Shown here piece after piece: positions 10,083 to 22,131 of a stretch of DNA of 64,000 nucleotides. Position 1 is the first letter of the stretch. Each line of letters starts with the position of its first letter. The notes below the pieces were generated by a model, which had not been told where the DNA came from, did not search any database, and worked only from the letters and a program-made list of their open reading frames with translations. The translations under genes and the position numbers were made by a program. Origin of the DNA: Dimorphilus gyrociliatus (lineage: Eukaryota > Annelida > Polychaeta > Dinophilidae); the NCBI GenBank assembly GCA_904063045.1, contig CAJFCJ010000028.1, positions 434,001-498,000 of the forward strand. Direction: 5' to 3'.

Positions 10083-13000
10083 TTAGATAGATTTAAGAAA
10101 AGAATCTAAAGTATCAATAAATAGGTAATAATGAGATTTCAGCTTGTTATGTAAGATTTTCAACATCTTCTTATCTTTCTTCTGTTTTGTTAGCATTTCC
10201 AATAAGTTTATAGATGACCTTAATAATTCGAAGTACTCCTGTAATAGATTTATAATTATATACAGAGAAAAAGCGAATATACGTTAATTTATACTTCTGT
10301 TTCTCCTTCCTGTTTCGTAAGTGAAGCTGTAATGTTAATATCATTAGTTTTATCCGCGTTGTTCGTTTGCGTAGAAATATTACTTAAGTAGTAAACAAAC
10401 AATTATTAAAATATCTAAAGAATACTTAATAAAAATAGATCATTTTCGATCTTTAGAGATCTTACTGGACTATTTTCAAGTTAACATTGTCGCTAGTTAC
10501 TGGCTCATTACAGAATGTCGAATCGGAAGTTGTAGTTTGAGGAGACGCAACTCTATCTGCAGAAATTGGATGAGATATATATGTATATATTATTAATATT
10601 TTGTTTAATGAATATTTCAAGAAGTTTTTGAAAAATAAACCACTTCCGCTTTTTTATTGAGATAATGAATATTGAACTTTGGTGTAGCTTTTTGTAAAAA
10701 ACCACAGCTTTTTCAATTGATAAATTAGATATGATAGAGATATAAAAATACAGCGCAGGTTATTAGCATTTTTAATGAATACAACCTACACGTGTTACCA
10801 TGATTACAAATTACTGCCATGATAGACTCAATCAATATTGAGCCGATACTTTAGTCGACTTGTTTTCATAAATGATTTTAATCAATTACCGCAAGGATAT
10901 CGTTAAGCAAAATAGAACATAAAAGTTGTACTTTAATGATACTGTCAATTAAGTATTGTATATCAAATCAAGTCTATCTAGAAAACAATGGACCAAAGTT
11001 CTGTAGACCTAATAAAACTAGAATGCTTTTCCCGAGTACCTATACACTTATACTATATATCTAAGGTATATTTTATTATCTACCTATTCGTTCTTCATCT
11101 TTAGAATTGTTTATCATTTGCAATTCGTTATCACTATTTTTTTTGTTACTCTTTTCCTGCTCGTCGTTGTCCATTTTCTTCTCTTCGAATTTAATTTTCT
11201 TTACAACCAAATCATCTTTTGCTGATGAAATTCGTTTTCTTTCTTTATGCAATTGTAGAGAATTTTCAGCAGGTGCTTTAGCATTTTTTGTTAAAACATT
11301 TCGAACTGCTTGCATTTGCAATAAATGGTCTTGATTCTGTTTTAGCTTATATCTCGCACGGCAACCTTTACAAAATTTCTTCTTCGATTTCCTTCTCTTC
11401 TTTACTTTCTTTCTCTAAAAAGAATCATTTTAAGTTATCAACTGACAGAAACAGAATTTAAATACTGACTGACATATTTTTAGTTTTCCTGTTATTTTCA
11501 TCAAGCTCTTTCTTATCTTCTTTTCCCTAAGGAAAGTTTTTGTTTTGATTAACTGCCTTAATAAGGAAAAGGGAGAGAGAATTGAAAGTTAAATGTCTAT
11601 ATACACAAATTTGAAGAACTTCTCCATCTTCAACTTTATTTCTTGGAGTTATAGGATGAATATTGAACTGTAATATATTGTAACATTGTAATAAATATTA
11701 ATTATAAAAAATATATTACATACTCGATTCTTATTGAAATTTTCAATAATATTTATCATTATATCAATTCTATTCATATCAGAAATCTCTGGTATATTTA
11801 ACGATTTTACTAATTGTAAGAGATTAGGATAATCTTTCATCAGATTATCATAAATTCTTATTAAAGAATTTTGATTCAAATTTGGAAATTTTTCTTGTAT
11901 ATTAGTAATTTCGTTATTTATCAAATCGTTTCGTTGACTTTCAACATATTCTATAATTTCAGACATTTTCTTTAAAGCTTTTGAGAGCCCAATCGTCCTA
12001 CTAAGCTCTACATCTATTAATAGAGTGTTGAATTGGTTAAATTAATTAATCTATAATGAACATAGACAAATATACAGCCGCGGTCAAAAATGTTTATACA
12101 TGAAAAAAAAGAAAATATTTTTTTTAAAAACTCATTTTTCTCTAATTTTGAGAAATAAAATTATTTTTCTTAAATAGAATGATGTTGTTTAAAGGGTATT
12201 TTATGTAATTTCATACAACATTTGTTTTTTTCAGCTTTTAAAAGTACTTTTTTTTTTTAATTTTAGACAACAAGTGCTTTTTGCAATTAAATTATATAAT
12301 TTAAAAATGGCCATAAATATCTATAAAAACATGTTTTTTGTCTAAATAGTTTTTAGAACATTTGAATTTAGAACAAATCTGACTCCTCAGATAATTACTT
12401 ACATTTCTTTGTCAAAATGAAATATCATTCTCAAATTAGAGAGCTAGCAAGGGCGAAAAAAGCTGAAATGACCTATAAAGAACTTGAGGCGGACTTAAAT
12501 ATCCCAAAACCTTCACTCCAGTATATCTGTGAGAACAAAAGAGCAGGAAAACCTGACAAAAGGGGAAGACCATCCAAAGCCAGTGAAAGACTGAAGTCAC
12601 TAATTAAAAGAGAATGCATAAGATTGCAGGAAAAAAGAGAGTTGGCAACTGCTAAAAAAATTAAGGATAACTTAAGCCTGGATCTTTCTGAAAGAACCAT
12701 TAGAAGGATTCTAAATAAAAATGGAGCAAAGTATCTGCCCATTTTGAAGGTATGCCCTTTGTCAGCAAGAGCAAAAACCACATGATTAAATATACTGGGT
12801 GGATGGATTCAGAGCCAAGTTGAATATAAAAATGTGGTCTTCACAGATGAGTCCAGGTTTTCGCTGGATGGTCCCGATCATCTGTTAACCTGGCAGCTCA
12901 ATGACAGGCCAAGGCTCTTTAGAGATAAGCTTCCAGTTGGTGGAGGAGGAGTGATGGTGTGGGGGTGTATATCCTCAGATGGTGAAGTTTTTATCCAAAG

Positions 13001-14648
13001 ACTTCCCTCCAACATCTCTGGAGAGATTTATGCCGAATTTCTTCAGGGAACAGTTTTCCCAATTTTGAGGGAAAAATTTGGAGAAAACTTCACCTTTCAG
13101 CAGGATAATGCACCCCCACACACTGCCAGAGTAACAATGGATATCCTGGAGGAGAATGGAATTCAAGTCCTTGATTGGCCTCCATACTCTCCAGACCTCA
13201 ACCCCATAGAGAATTTGTGGGGTTATTTAAAAATTAAAGTGTATGAAATTCAAACACCAAAAACCCTTGACCATTTATGGGACAGGATACAGGAAGAGGT
13301 GGACAAAATCAATACAAGCAATAGAGATTTTGTGAAAAATTTATATAGAGGAATCGGGGAGAGAGTTTGGCAAGTTATTATCAATAAAGGAAACAGAATT
13401 AAAAAGTAGTTTTTAGACTGAGACAAAACGCAAAAATTTAGAAAAAAAACCTTGACAAACTATGTAATTAAATTTATATAAATATTTTTGGCCATTTTTT
13501 TTGGGACTATTTTTAATGATAAATAAACATAGAATTAAAAAACATTCTTTTTTTTATATAAGAATATTTTTTTCAGTAAACTAAATCCATTTTCTGGTTT
13601 ATAACATATTCTTCAACAAATATTTAAAAAAAGAACAAACAATTTTGTTGAAGAAATCCAAAAAAAAATTATTTTATAGAAAAAAAAAATTTTTTTTTTC
13701 ATGTATAGATATTTATGACCGCGGCTGTATATATATATATATATATTAGTATATATTATCATTATTAGTTTAAATATTTAAAAAACACCTATAAAAACAG
13801 ATAAATAACTTACTTAACTCCTCAAACTCGTCCAAAGCAATAACTTCATCAATGCTATTACAATTAAATAAACCGAATATTTTATGAAATTTTTCACAAG
13901 CCAATAAGCCTTCTTTCTTTTTTCTATATTCTATAAAAATATATCTGAAAATCTCAGGAGATTATCAACAATTCAGTATAAATATTTAATTAAATGCTAG
14001 TTTGCTTTATTACTGATTTTTTTCAAGTTTGCGCTTAAATTTACCAAGCTTTCTTAGTTCTTTTAGGATAATCTGTAGGATTACTGTTAATTAATTTAAT
14101 GTATATATAATATAAATATTTTTAATAGATAAATAATTAGTTAAATTATTATTACTTTATCGTGAAGTTGACTTCTGTGCATATTCCTTTTAAAATAAAT
14201 AATAAACGGAGGATCTGATATTAGAAGAAGCATTTGTTCAGTTTCGTTTCTTAGTATACAACCACTTTGTATTGTAACATCTTGAGAGGTTTTATCTTTA
14301 CTACATGAATGACATCTATCCGTTGAGATATTGTAATTGTTACAACAACTATTAATGTATATAATTTATTTTAATATTAAAGAATATATGGTTATCCTAA
14401 TTGTTTATTAGTTAATACAAACCAGCAGGTCCAATCGTCCAAGTATCCGTATCTTAACTTACAAGTGTCCAAGTTAACAGAACAACCGAAGCACATTTTA
14501 TAAAATCTCTTATTAATCTTACCACAGAATCTAGAATTTGTTTAAATTCTCTTTAAATTAGTAATTATTCTATTTTCCGAAATACTTACATACATTTCCA
14601 ATCTCCTCTATGTACAGTTACCCTTCTAGTTGGCTTGTACATTTTCAT
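10083..14648 (-). CDS. orphan protein with an N-terminal RanBP2-type zinc finger
   Basis: Pieced together from exons; family not recognised. Exon 1 starts at 14648 (MKMYKPTRRVTVHRGDWKC) and joins the exon ending at the GTAAGT near 14470. The join gives a RanBP2-type zinc finger, W-x-C-x2-C-x3-N-x6-C-x2-C (DWKCIFCGKINKRFYKMCFGC region). Later exons: a Cys-rich piece near 14160-14340 (CHSCSKDKTSQDVTIQSGC); 13814 to about 13930 (KFHKIFGLFNCNSIDEVIAL); 12011-11720 (SQRNDLINNEITNIQEKFPN); a lysine/arginine-rich exon at 11410-11076 with FCKGCRARYKLK; and small exons down to the stop at 10083. The 13814-to-12011 join is in frame and its intron holds the Tc1 element. RanBP2 fingers bind single-stranded RNA or ubiquitin in other proteins; which applies here is unknown. 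Several exon edges are uncertain. Confidence 0.6.
12075..12110 (+). repeat. left terminal inverted repeat of the Tc1 element
   Basis: Begins CAGCCGCGGTCAAAAATG after a TA dinucleotide. It pairs with 13692-13727 with three mismatches over 36 bases. An internal repeat of the same core is at about 12309-12325. Confidence 0.9.
12417..13409 (+). pseudogene. Tc1/mariner transposase, DD34E, one internal stop
   Basis: The frame runs from the ATG at 12417 to the stop at 13409, about 330 codons, with one in-frame TGA at 12783-12785. The two halves (12417-12782 and 12786-13406) are in the same phase with no frameshift. The N-terminal part has a helix-turn-helix region (MTYKELEADLNIPKPSLQYI) and a GRP-type basic linker (KRGRPSKAS). 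The catalytic half shows VFTDESRF (first Asp), FQQDNAPPHTA (second Asp) and SPDLNPIENLWGYLK (Glu). Counting between the last two gives 34 residues, so DD34E. Otherwise the frame looks intact, so inactivation is recent or the stop is an allele or sequencing error. Confidence 0.9.
13692..13727 (-). repeat. right terminal inverted repeat of the Tc1 element
   Basis: The reverse complement begins CAGCCGCGGTCATAAAT and ends against TA at 13728. The adjoining flank is a TA dinucleotide run. An internal copy of the core is at about 13475-13493 on the same strand. Confidence 0.9.
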
Positions 14649-15537
14649 ATATGGTTTTTAAAAATATATTGTAAATCTTTTAAAGGTAGAGCGTCTACAA
14701 AGAATATAAAATTGTATTACTTAACTAAATTACAATAGTACTATTACTATCAACCAACAAAATATGATAACATTGCCTTTAATACAATTAAAATCTCCTC
14801 TTTAAATCTGTATTTTACATTTTAATTTCGCTTAGTTTTTATATTTACTAGAAATTTTTAGTCCTACAATACAGACATTGTTTTAATACCTTCTTAATAT
14901 TTTTGAGCACAATCTACAATTATATAAATAAAACAAGTTACTGACTACTTCTCTCAAGTCTGTTTTATAGACCTAATTAAAACTTGCCAACAAGAATTTT
15001 AATCGTTAAATATTATACTCATATATTAAATATACCTTATTAGCAAAAAATAATTAATAATTGATAATAAGTCTATCAAGTTTGTCATCATTTTCTCTAT
15101 CATTTAAATATTAGAACAGGAATGTAACCTAATAAATCTATTAAAGTTTATTAGTTGTATTTATCCTTTGTTCTTAGCTATTTTGCTCTAATACTTGTAG
15201 AAGAAGGATGCATATTTTCTTTAACATAGTTATATATAACTATGAAATCGAAAAAATGGCGCAAATCACGTGGTAGTACAGTTTCATATCTACTAACTTC
15301 TGTTTTACTATATGTCACATGACAGATTGCCAAGATGGCGCTTTGTATTGCTTAATAGCAGAAAGTTGGAAAATTGTGAATATACTGCTGCTATTTATTA
15401 TTCGTAATTACAAAGGCAATTAAATAAACAAGCAAATTTGAGTAACCTTATAAGAGCAACAAAAGCTGGCGAAAAGCTTAATATTGAGAGATTTATTTGT
15501 AAATTTGTCGTCTGCTATTTACACCCCTTAAGAAATT
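14649..15537. other. divergent intergenic region (zinc-finger gene / WASHC5)
   Basis: About 890 bases between divergent starts. The first 550 bases are AT-rich without recognisable features. From about 15240 to 15345 the region is less AT-rich and holds two E-box-like and two ATGGCGC elements, listed separately. The rest is likely 5' UTR of WASHC5. Confidence 0.5.
15254..15341 (+). promoter_or_regulatory. clustered E-box and YY1-like motifs in the WASHC5 promoter
   Basis: Within 90 bases lie AATGGCGC (about 15255), CACGTG (15267-15272), GTCACATGAC (15314-15323, a near-palindromic bHLH-ZIP site) and AAGATGGCGC (15332-15341, a YY1-type core). They are 200-280 bases before the WASHC5 ATG. The pairing of ATGGCGC with an E-box occurs twice. 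GTCACRTGAC-type sites are bound by TFEB/MITF/USF factors in other animals. Use here is inferred. Confidence 0.4.
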
Positions 15538-18500
15538 ATGGACTTTTTGGCTGAAAATAATCATTGTGGTCAAACTATTCTTCGTCTTGTTGCAAGAGGA
15601 AACGCAATAATAGCAGAATTACTAAGATTATCAGATTTTATACCAAATGTATTCAAAACGCCTGAACAAACGAAATACAACGAATTGGTATGCGATTTCA
15701 GCTATCTAAGAACTACAGAAGTATTCGAAAATAAAGTTATTAGCAAATCAGTAAGTAACTCAATTAGAAATTACAGTATTAAATTAACAATCACTTAACG
15801 TTTTACTTTACAAGATAGAGGTCTATTATCATTATCAACTTTATAAACGATTAATTTATCATTTTTACTTGAATTATATAGTGAGTTTCTTTCGGAGAAA
15901 AAATCATCATCACTAGTAGAATGAGGATATCTGGACTTTTTACATATTTTAGTAAATATTTTAAAGAACGGATAATATAAAAGAATTCCAATTTTCCAAA
16001 AGAATATTAACGGCCATAGATAAATACTAAATATTAATTTAATTAGATTATTACCACTCGATTTCTTACCATCAATTGAAATCTTTGATAATGTTACACC
16101 ATGAAATATACTTGATATAAACACACCCAAAGACATATATAACAGCACAAATGCTACCATTGTCAACATTATTGCTCTATTATTATTATTACTATAGTCT
16201 GGGATATTCGTTGAATTTGTTGAATTTAGCAAACTTTCAGATGTAAATTGACCACCACCACTACTCATCGCTCTAACAATTATTAATCTTTTAAATAGAT
16301 TTGTTAAGTTATTTTTGAATTAGTTAAATGATGTTCATTTTTCTAATAATGTACTTAATAAATATGCGAAATATTTTCAAAAAGGGTCTAGAAGATTTGG
16401 ATGAAGAGCTAAAAGAAAATCATATAGACATTTTGACGAGATTTTATGGAGCTTTTGAAGGTGTTCATAAATATGTTACAGATTTAAAAAGGTCTAATTA
16501 ATTAACCAATTTATTTATTTATTTATGAAATTTTTGTATTCAAACAAAACTTATAGATTTATCGAAGATTTGGATGATGGAATCTATATACAACAAACAC
16601 TAGAATCGGTTCTTTTGAATAGCGATGGTAAACAATTGATGGTTTGTTAATTAATTATTAATACTGAAATAATTATCATTATTATAACTAATAATCTTAC
16701 TCTTTTACGTAGTGTGAATCATTATATCTTTATGGAGTTATGCTTCTTATTATCGATATGAAATTCGAAGGAATTGTTAGAGAAAGGATACTCGTCTCTT
16801 ATTATAGATATAGGTAATCTTATCGTTTTTTGTCTTTTGTTTTTTGTTTTAGCTTTATATATTTTAGCGGAGCAAGATCTTCGTCCGAGTCAAACGTTGA
16901 TGATGTATGTCAGTTATTAAGAAATACTGGATTTTCCATGGCTAATGGAGCGAAGAGGCCACCGCTGTATCCCGAAAATTATTTTAAGTATAAATTAACA
17001 AATAATAACGTAGAACATTTAAATTTTATAGTTATTCATACTCTTTTCAGACGGATACCATTAAATTCAACATTTATTACGATGATTTTAGGCTGTCTAA
17101 GATCAGATGATATCTATCATCAAGTAAGGCTCTAATTTTTTCTGGTACTAGTTTAAAAAGTTTTCCTTTATAGATTGCCGCCTATCCTTTGCCCGATCAT
17201 AGAAGTACTGCTTTAGCAACCCAAGCTTCAATGCTCTATGTTTGTTTATATTTCTCACCCGATATTCTTAATAATCATACCGCCAAGATGAGAGAAATCG
17301 TTGATAAATACTTTCCTGATAATTGGGTAATAAGTGTTTATATGGGAATTATTGTTAATTTAATTGACGCTTGGCAACCGTATAAAGCGGCTATGTACGC
17401 TTTAAACAATACGCTGTTACCAGAAAATGTTAAAGACATTGTAAGTACAAAATTAATCTGAAGAAATATCTAACTAATATCACGGTTTAAAACAGACTTC
17501 AAAACAATCAAAACTTACGCAAGAACTTTTACCAAAATGCAAGAAATGTTTACAAGAAGGTGTACTAAGGGAAGATTATGTTTTAGATTCAATTCAAAAG
17601 CTATTGAATCTTATTCGAGTTGCTAATGTCACTTTAAGATGGATGATGCTTCATACAAATATTTTAACTAGTAGTAAGTTATTTAATTAAAAAAAACATG
17701 ATATTTTTCATTTATGAAAAGCTATAACTCAATATTTTATGCCATTTTTTTTTAGATATGGAGTTGAATAAACGTTGTAAACAACTTAGAGATCTAGTTA
17801 TGACTGAAGGAAAGTGTAATTTTGATATGATATTTAAATTATTGTTAAATACCGCTCAATTAGAATTTAAATTGAAAGAGGTTAGTTAGCAAAGGCTTAA
17901 TATTATTAATTAATTTGTATCTTGCTTAAGTATTTATTAATATTTATTACTAATAGATGTTTAAAAAACTATTAAACGAAAAAGAGTCTAAATGGGAATT
18001 TTCAAAAAAAGAGTCTAAAGAAAGAATTGAAGAGTTAAGTGAAGTTTTTTCTGGCACAAAACCTTTGACTAGAATTGAGAAAAATGGTAAATTTTATTAG
18101 GCTTAAATGTTTAACAATTGAAAATTATAATTAATTCAAAATGTTATTAAGATAATCTCAAAACTTGGTTTAACGAAATGGCTAAACAAATTGAATCATT
18201 GAGTTATGATAATTCAACTGCTGCTGGAAGGAAAATTGTTCAACTTATTCAAGCTTTAGAAGAGGTTTAGTTGATAATTGTATTATTCATTTATAATATA
18301 ATTAATTAAAATATAGGTTCAAGAATTTCACCAATTAGAAAGTAATATGCAAGTTAAACAATTCCTTACGGATACTAGAGATTATTTATACAAAATGATT
18401 AGAATAATTAATATAAAAGAGGAAGTTTTGATAAATATGCAAATTATTGGAGATCTGTCTTATGCGTGGATAATCATTGATAACTATACCCAAATTATGC

Positions 18501-21034
18501 AGAATGGTTTAAAGAGGGATCCTTTCCTTGTAACAAAACTTCGGGCTGCATTCTTAAAAGTTTGCATAAATAATATATCTATTATACAGTATGCAGTTTT
18601 GGTTATCTATAAATCTAATCTATCCAACAGTTATCAACCGCCTTAGATTTACCACTTTTAAGAATAAATCAATCCGAAAGTCCTGATTTCCTAAGCGTTT
18701 CACGATATTATTCGGGAGAATTAGTTTCATATGTTCGGAAAGTCCTACAAATCATTCCAGAGACAATGTTTGGACTTTTAGCTAGAATTATTGACTTACA
18801 AACTAGTAAAATAAAAGAGGTTTGCTAAAAAAACGATATTGCTGTCAAGAGTTATAAATAGTTATTTATTTTCTTAAATAGGTTCCTACTAGATTAGATA
18901 AAGACAAAATGCGTCAATTTGCCCAATTAGAAGAAAGGCAAGAAGTTGCACGTCTTACTCACGCTATATCCATTTTTACCGAGGGTATGCTTATGATGAA
19001 AACAACATTAGTTGGAATAATAAAGGTTAATTAATATTTATAGTTAATGACTAATAATTAATAAAATCTAATAAAAATACTCACAGATCGACCCAAAACA
19101 ACTCTTGGAGGATGGTATTAGAAAAGAATTAGTGAAGCAAGTTGCATTAGCCCTACATACCGGACTTGTTTTTAATCCTAAGGCAAAAGTATTAAATTTA
19201 ATTAAATTGATTTACTGTTTATTATAAAAGTAGAAAAATTATTATTTTTCTATAATATTCATGTAGACACCGGAACTAACAATCAAATTGGATCATGTTG
19301 CTAAAAAAATGGACGGATATCGGAGATCTTTCGAATATATTCAGGATTATGTTAATATTTATGGATTAAAAATTTGGCAAGAAGAAATGAGTAGAATTAT
19401 TAATTACAACGTTGAGCAGGAATGCAACAGTTTCCTTAGAACTAAGGTACAAGATTGGCAGAGTATCTTTCAATCAACTGATATTCCTATTCCAAAATTT
19501 GGATCTGTTGATCAATCCGTTAATTTTATTGGAAGATTAGCAAGAGAGATCTTAAGAATGACCGATGCTAAGTAAAATATAATATTTAAAGTATTTAAAG
19601 GCTAAATTAATTAATAATTAATCTATTCATTAGAACTACAAGTTATATTGATCAAACAAATTCTTGGTACGATACAAAAACAAAAGTAGAAGTAATAAAT
19701 GTGAAATTATTTCAAAAATTACAAAAGAGCGTTGGAACATGGGGTTTAGGCGGTTTAGATAGGTTTTTTTCATTTATGATCGTACAGGAAATGCAAAATA
19801 TATCGATATTTATAAAAGTTTGTTATATTATATATTTATATTCTATCTTTTCTATAACTGTAATGATATTTTCGTTTATAGAAAAATGTTCAAAACGATA
19901 GAAATTTGGTTGAAGCATTAAGTCAAGTAAATCAAATGATTAAATCAAAAAATAGTAAATATATTAAAATATATCTCTACAATATAGAATATAAGACTAT
20001 ATTTATATTTCAGTACCAACTAATAAACTAAACGGTTTCATTTACAAAGGAAGTAAATTTTGGCAGTATTTTCTTGATATTATTTTAAAGATTGGACAAT
20101 TACAAATTTTAAGACGTCAAATAACTCATGAACTATATACAACTTGTAAATTTCAATCGAAATTTTTATCGTCCGCTTTGGAAACATTAAATAAGTTTGT
20201 TTTATTAAATATTTCTTTCTCTTTTTTTGTGTTTTTGTTTAACTTGTCACTTATTTTATAAATAATAATCAATTTCTTTCCTTAGGGGACTGTTAGCCGA
20301 TATTGAACGCCATTATCAAGATCCTTCGTTACCATATCCGAAGGACGAAAATCCATTATTATATGAATTATCAATTTATTTGGACAATTGTGGAATGAGT
20401 AATCCATTGACTAAAGTATACTTTTCTTATCGCTTTTAATATATTTATTATTTAACTACCATTTAACCAATAGATTTATACAAATGCTACTCAATTTAAT
20501 ATTAATTTTCCGCTACTTATGTTCTTTGTCGTATTGAATCACATACCGAAGTTAATTTATTCCAAATCAGCTGGTAAATACAATCTATAAATACTATATA
20601 CATGAAAATATATGAATATTCATAAACTTTTAATCATTTTTTTATAGGTAACTTAATTTCTCGAAAGTTATCTGATAGCATTGATGGAACGCCCTTTATT
20701 ATTGGTACATTTAGCATTCTAAAACAATTTCATAAAGACAATATGAATAAGTTTTTGTCTTATATGGCTGCTATCGTTAACTTTCAAATAGAATCTTTGC
20801 CAGGGTAAATAAATTTGTATATATATGTATATATATTTATTTATTTACTTATTTATATATACTTGTTTCTATTATCAATTTAGAGCAAAAGTTTTTGATT
20901 GGCCTCCCGATTTAACGAATTGTTTAACATTTACTGAAGATTTTGCAAAGTATGGTGGATTAGAGAAGAAATACTTAGAAGTTCATATTCCTAAATTTAT
21001 ACTCGATGAGTTTAGAAGTTTAATTGTTAATTAA
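15538..21034 (+). CDS. WASHC5: WASH complex subunit 5 (strumpellin)
   Basis: Large scaffold subunit of the WASH complex, which activates Arp2/3 on endosomes for cargo sorting. Exon 1 (15538-15750) reads [17 protein letters not shown] and [19 protein letters not shown], the strumpellin N-terminus. About 23 exons follow, separated by introns of mostly 50-100 bases. Landmarks that match the human protein: [19 protein letters not shown] (16390), [20 protein letters not shown] (16870), [18 protein letters not shown] (17200), [20 protein letters not shown] (17290), [20 protein letters not shown] (18210), [19 protein letters not shown] (19110), [20 protein letters not shown] (19300), [20 protein letters not shown] (20300) and the C-terminus [12 protein letters not shown]. 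It is complete, at roughly 1,150 residues. The first intron (15751-16384) is unusually long and holds a nested antisense gene. Confidence 0.96.
15795..16268 (-). CDS. nested orphan two-TM membrane protein in WASHC5 intron 1
   Basis: Not recognised. An intact, intronless frame of 157 residues lies entirely within the first intron of WASHC5 on the opposite strand. It has a Ser/Asn-rich N-terminus, a first hydrophobic helix ([19 protein letters not shown]), a second hydrophobic stretch ([16 protein letters not shown] onward) and a basic then Ser/Asp-rich C-terminal tail. The predicted topology is two membrane segments. The ATG at 16268 is followed by Gly/Ser codons; the stop is 45 bases from the WASHC5 splice donor. 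An uninterrupted frame of this length with two clear hydrophobic helices is unlikely by chance in sequence this AT-rich. Expression is not shown. Confidence 0.6.
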   Translation of the reverse strand: MSSGGGQFTSESLLNSTNSTNIPDYSNNNNRAIMLTMVAFVLLYMSLGVFISSIFHGVTLSKISIDGKKSSGNNLIKLIFSIYLWPLIFFWKIGILLYYPFFKIFTKICKKSRYPHSTSDDDFFSERNSLYNSSKNDKLIVYKVDNDNRPLSCKVKR

Positions 21035-21144
21035 TTTAATGAATTATATTTAAAAGAGACGTTCTATTTTACATAAATTTTATAATGTACTATAATAAAT
21101 TAGAGTATATGGAGATTTTTCTATAAATTATAAGAATAGTCAAT

Positions 21145-22131
21145 TTATAATCTTTGAGGCATCGCTATCACCTGTTCATAAGATGGAGGTGGTTCGTTAT
21201 TTACGTATGAGTTGTTTGGATGCGCGTTGAATATGACGAAATCGGACGGCGATGAATATGACACCGAATACGGAGGTGGAGAGATCTAGACGAAAATAGA
21301 AAGCATATAGAAAGAATTATCTGATAGCGGAATAAATAAGATTTCTTACCATTATATCATTCGTTAAATTTTCGTTTGAAATAATTTGAGAAGGCGGAAC
21401 TGAGTTACTGCTACTTCTGAGAGCAGTAGAGTTCTTTTTTCTCTTCTTACAAATGCGAAAAACAACTGCCAATCCAATAATGAGTAGAAATAAAGAGAAT
21501 ATTATAGATGCCAATGTGGCCGCATTCGATAATCGTACATTTCGTTTTGCTATAAAAGTCAAAATTTTGTAATTATTAAAAAGAATTTAAGTGCGATTAT
21601 TACGCAACAAACAGATAATCTACTTGATCAGTAAAAGCAATAGTTGAAAAATTTCTTACGGGAAGAAGTAGTATTTTCATTAAATATGTTCAAGCAAATT
21701 TTCTTATTACAATTGTCATGATGAACTTGATATATTAAAAATTGAAATGTCCTATTGTCTTTAATATCACTTCCGTTTGTTACACTGATATAGATATTAG
21801 AAGAAATTATATGACTGTTTATATTCTCTTGCAGATTCTGACAATTCATATTTATCTCTCCAACTTTCATATTAAATCCTATCTTCTCACAATCAATCCT
21901 AAAGTTTACAATATCTAGCAATAACTTTATATTCTCTGGAGCTTTTAATATCATTAAACAATTATCATCTTTATTTAGAATTTGCTGATGATGCAATTCT
22001 AATAAAATATTTCTTTTATTCCTGAATTGATATTCTTTTGAGCAGAAATTATTTAAATATATCTTCTCATACCTGCTCAAACAGACACATTTTACTAGTA
22101 GGAGCAGATATACAAGTTGGCATTGCTTCAT
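21145..22131 (-). CDS. single-pass membrane protein with CUB-like ectodomain and PPxY tail
   Basis: Not assignable to a named gene. The start at 22131 gives a signal peptide (MKQCQLVYLLLLVKCVCL). The ectodomain (about 150 residues) has the pattern CLMILKAPENIKLLLDIVNF followed by a Cys, resembling a CUB domain, with several Asn-linked glycosylation sites. Exon 1 ends at the GTAAG near 21660 and joins in phase to an exon with the helix ATLASIIFSLFLLIIGLAVVF and a basic stop-transfer segment. The last exon encodes a cytoplasmic tail with PPPY and PPSYEQV motifs, which in other proteins bind WW domains of Nedd4-type ubiquitin ligases or YAP-type proteins. Total is roughly 290 residues. It converges with WASHC5, 110 bases away. 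Confidence 0.6.

Larger units (their letters stand above)
12075..13727 (+). mobile_element. Tc1-like DNA transposon, IR/DR type, 1653 bp
   Basis: Complete element bounded by terminal inverted repeats beginning CAGCCGCGGTCA and flanked on both sides by TA, the Tc1/mariner target duplication. The left 36 bases and the reverse complement of the right 36 bases differ at only three positions. Each end also carries an internal copy of the repeat core about 230 bases inward (GGCCATAAATATCTATA at 12309 and its counterpart near 13475-13493). This gives the inverted-repeat/direct-repeat layout of Tc1 elements such as Sleeping Beauty. It encodes one DD34E transposase frame broken by a single stop. It lies inside an intron of the minus-strand zinc-finger gene. 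Confidence 0.93.

Noticed and set aside
12473..12781. Minus-strand open frame inside the transposon
   Set aside because: Antisense shadow of the transposase N-terminus; no known family.
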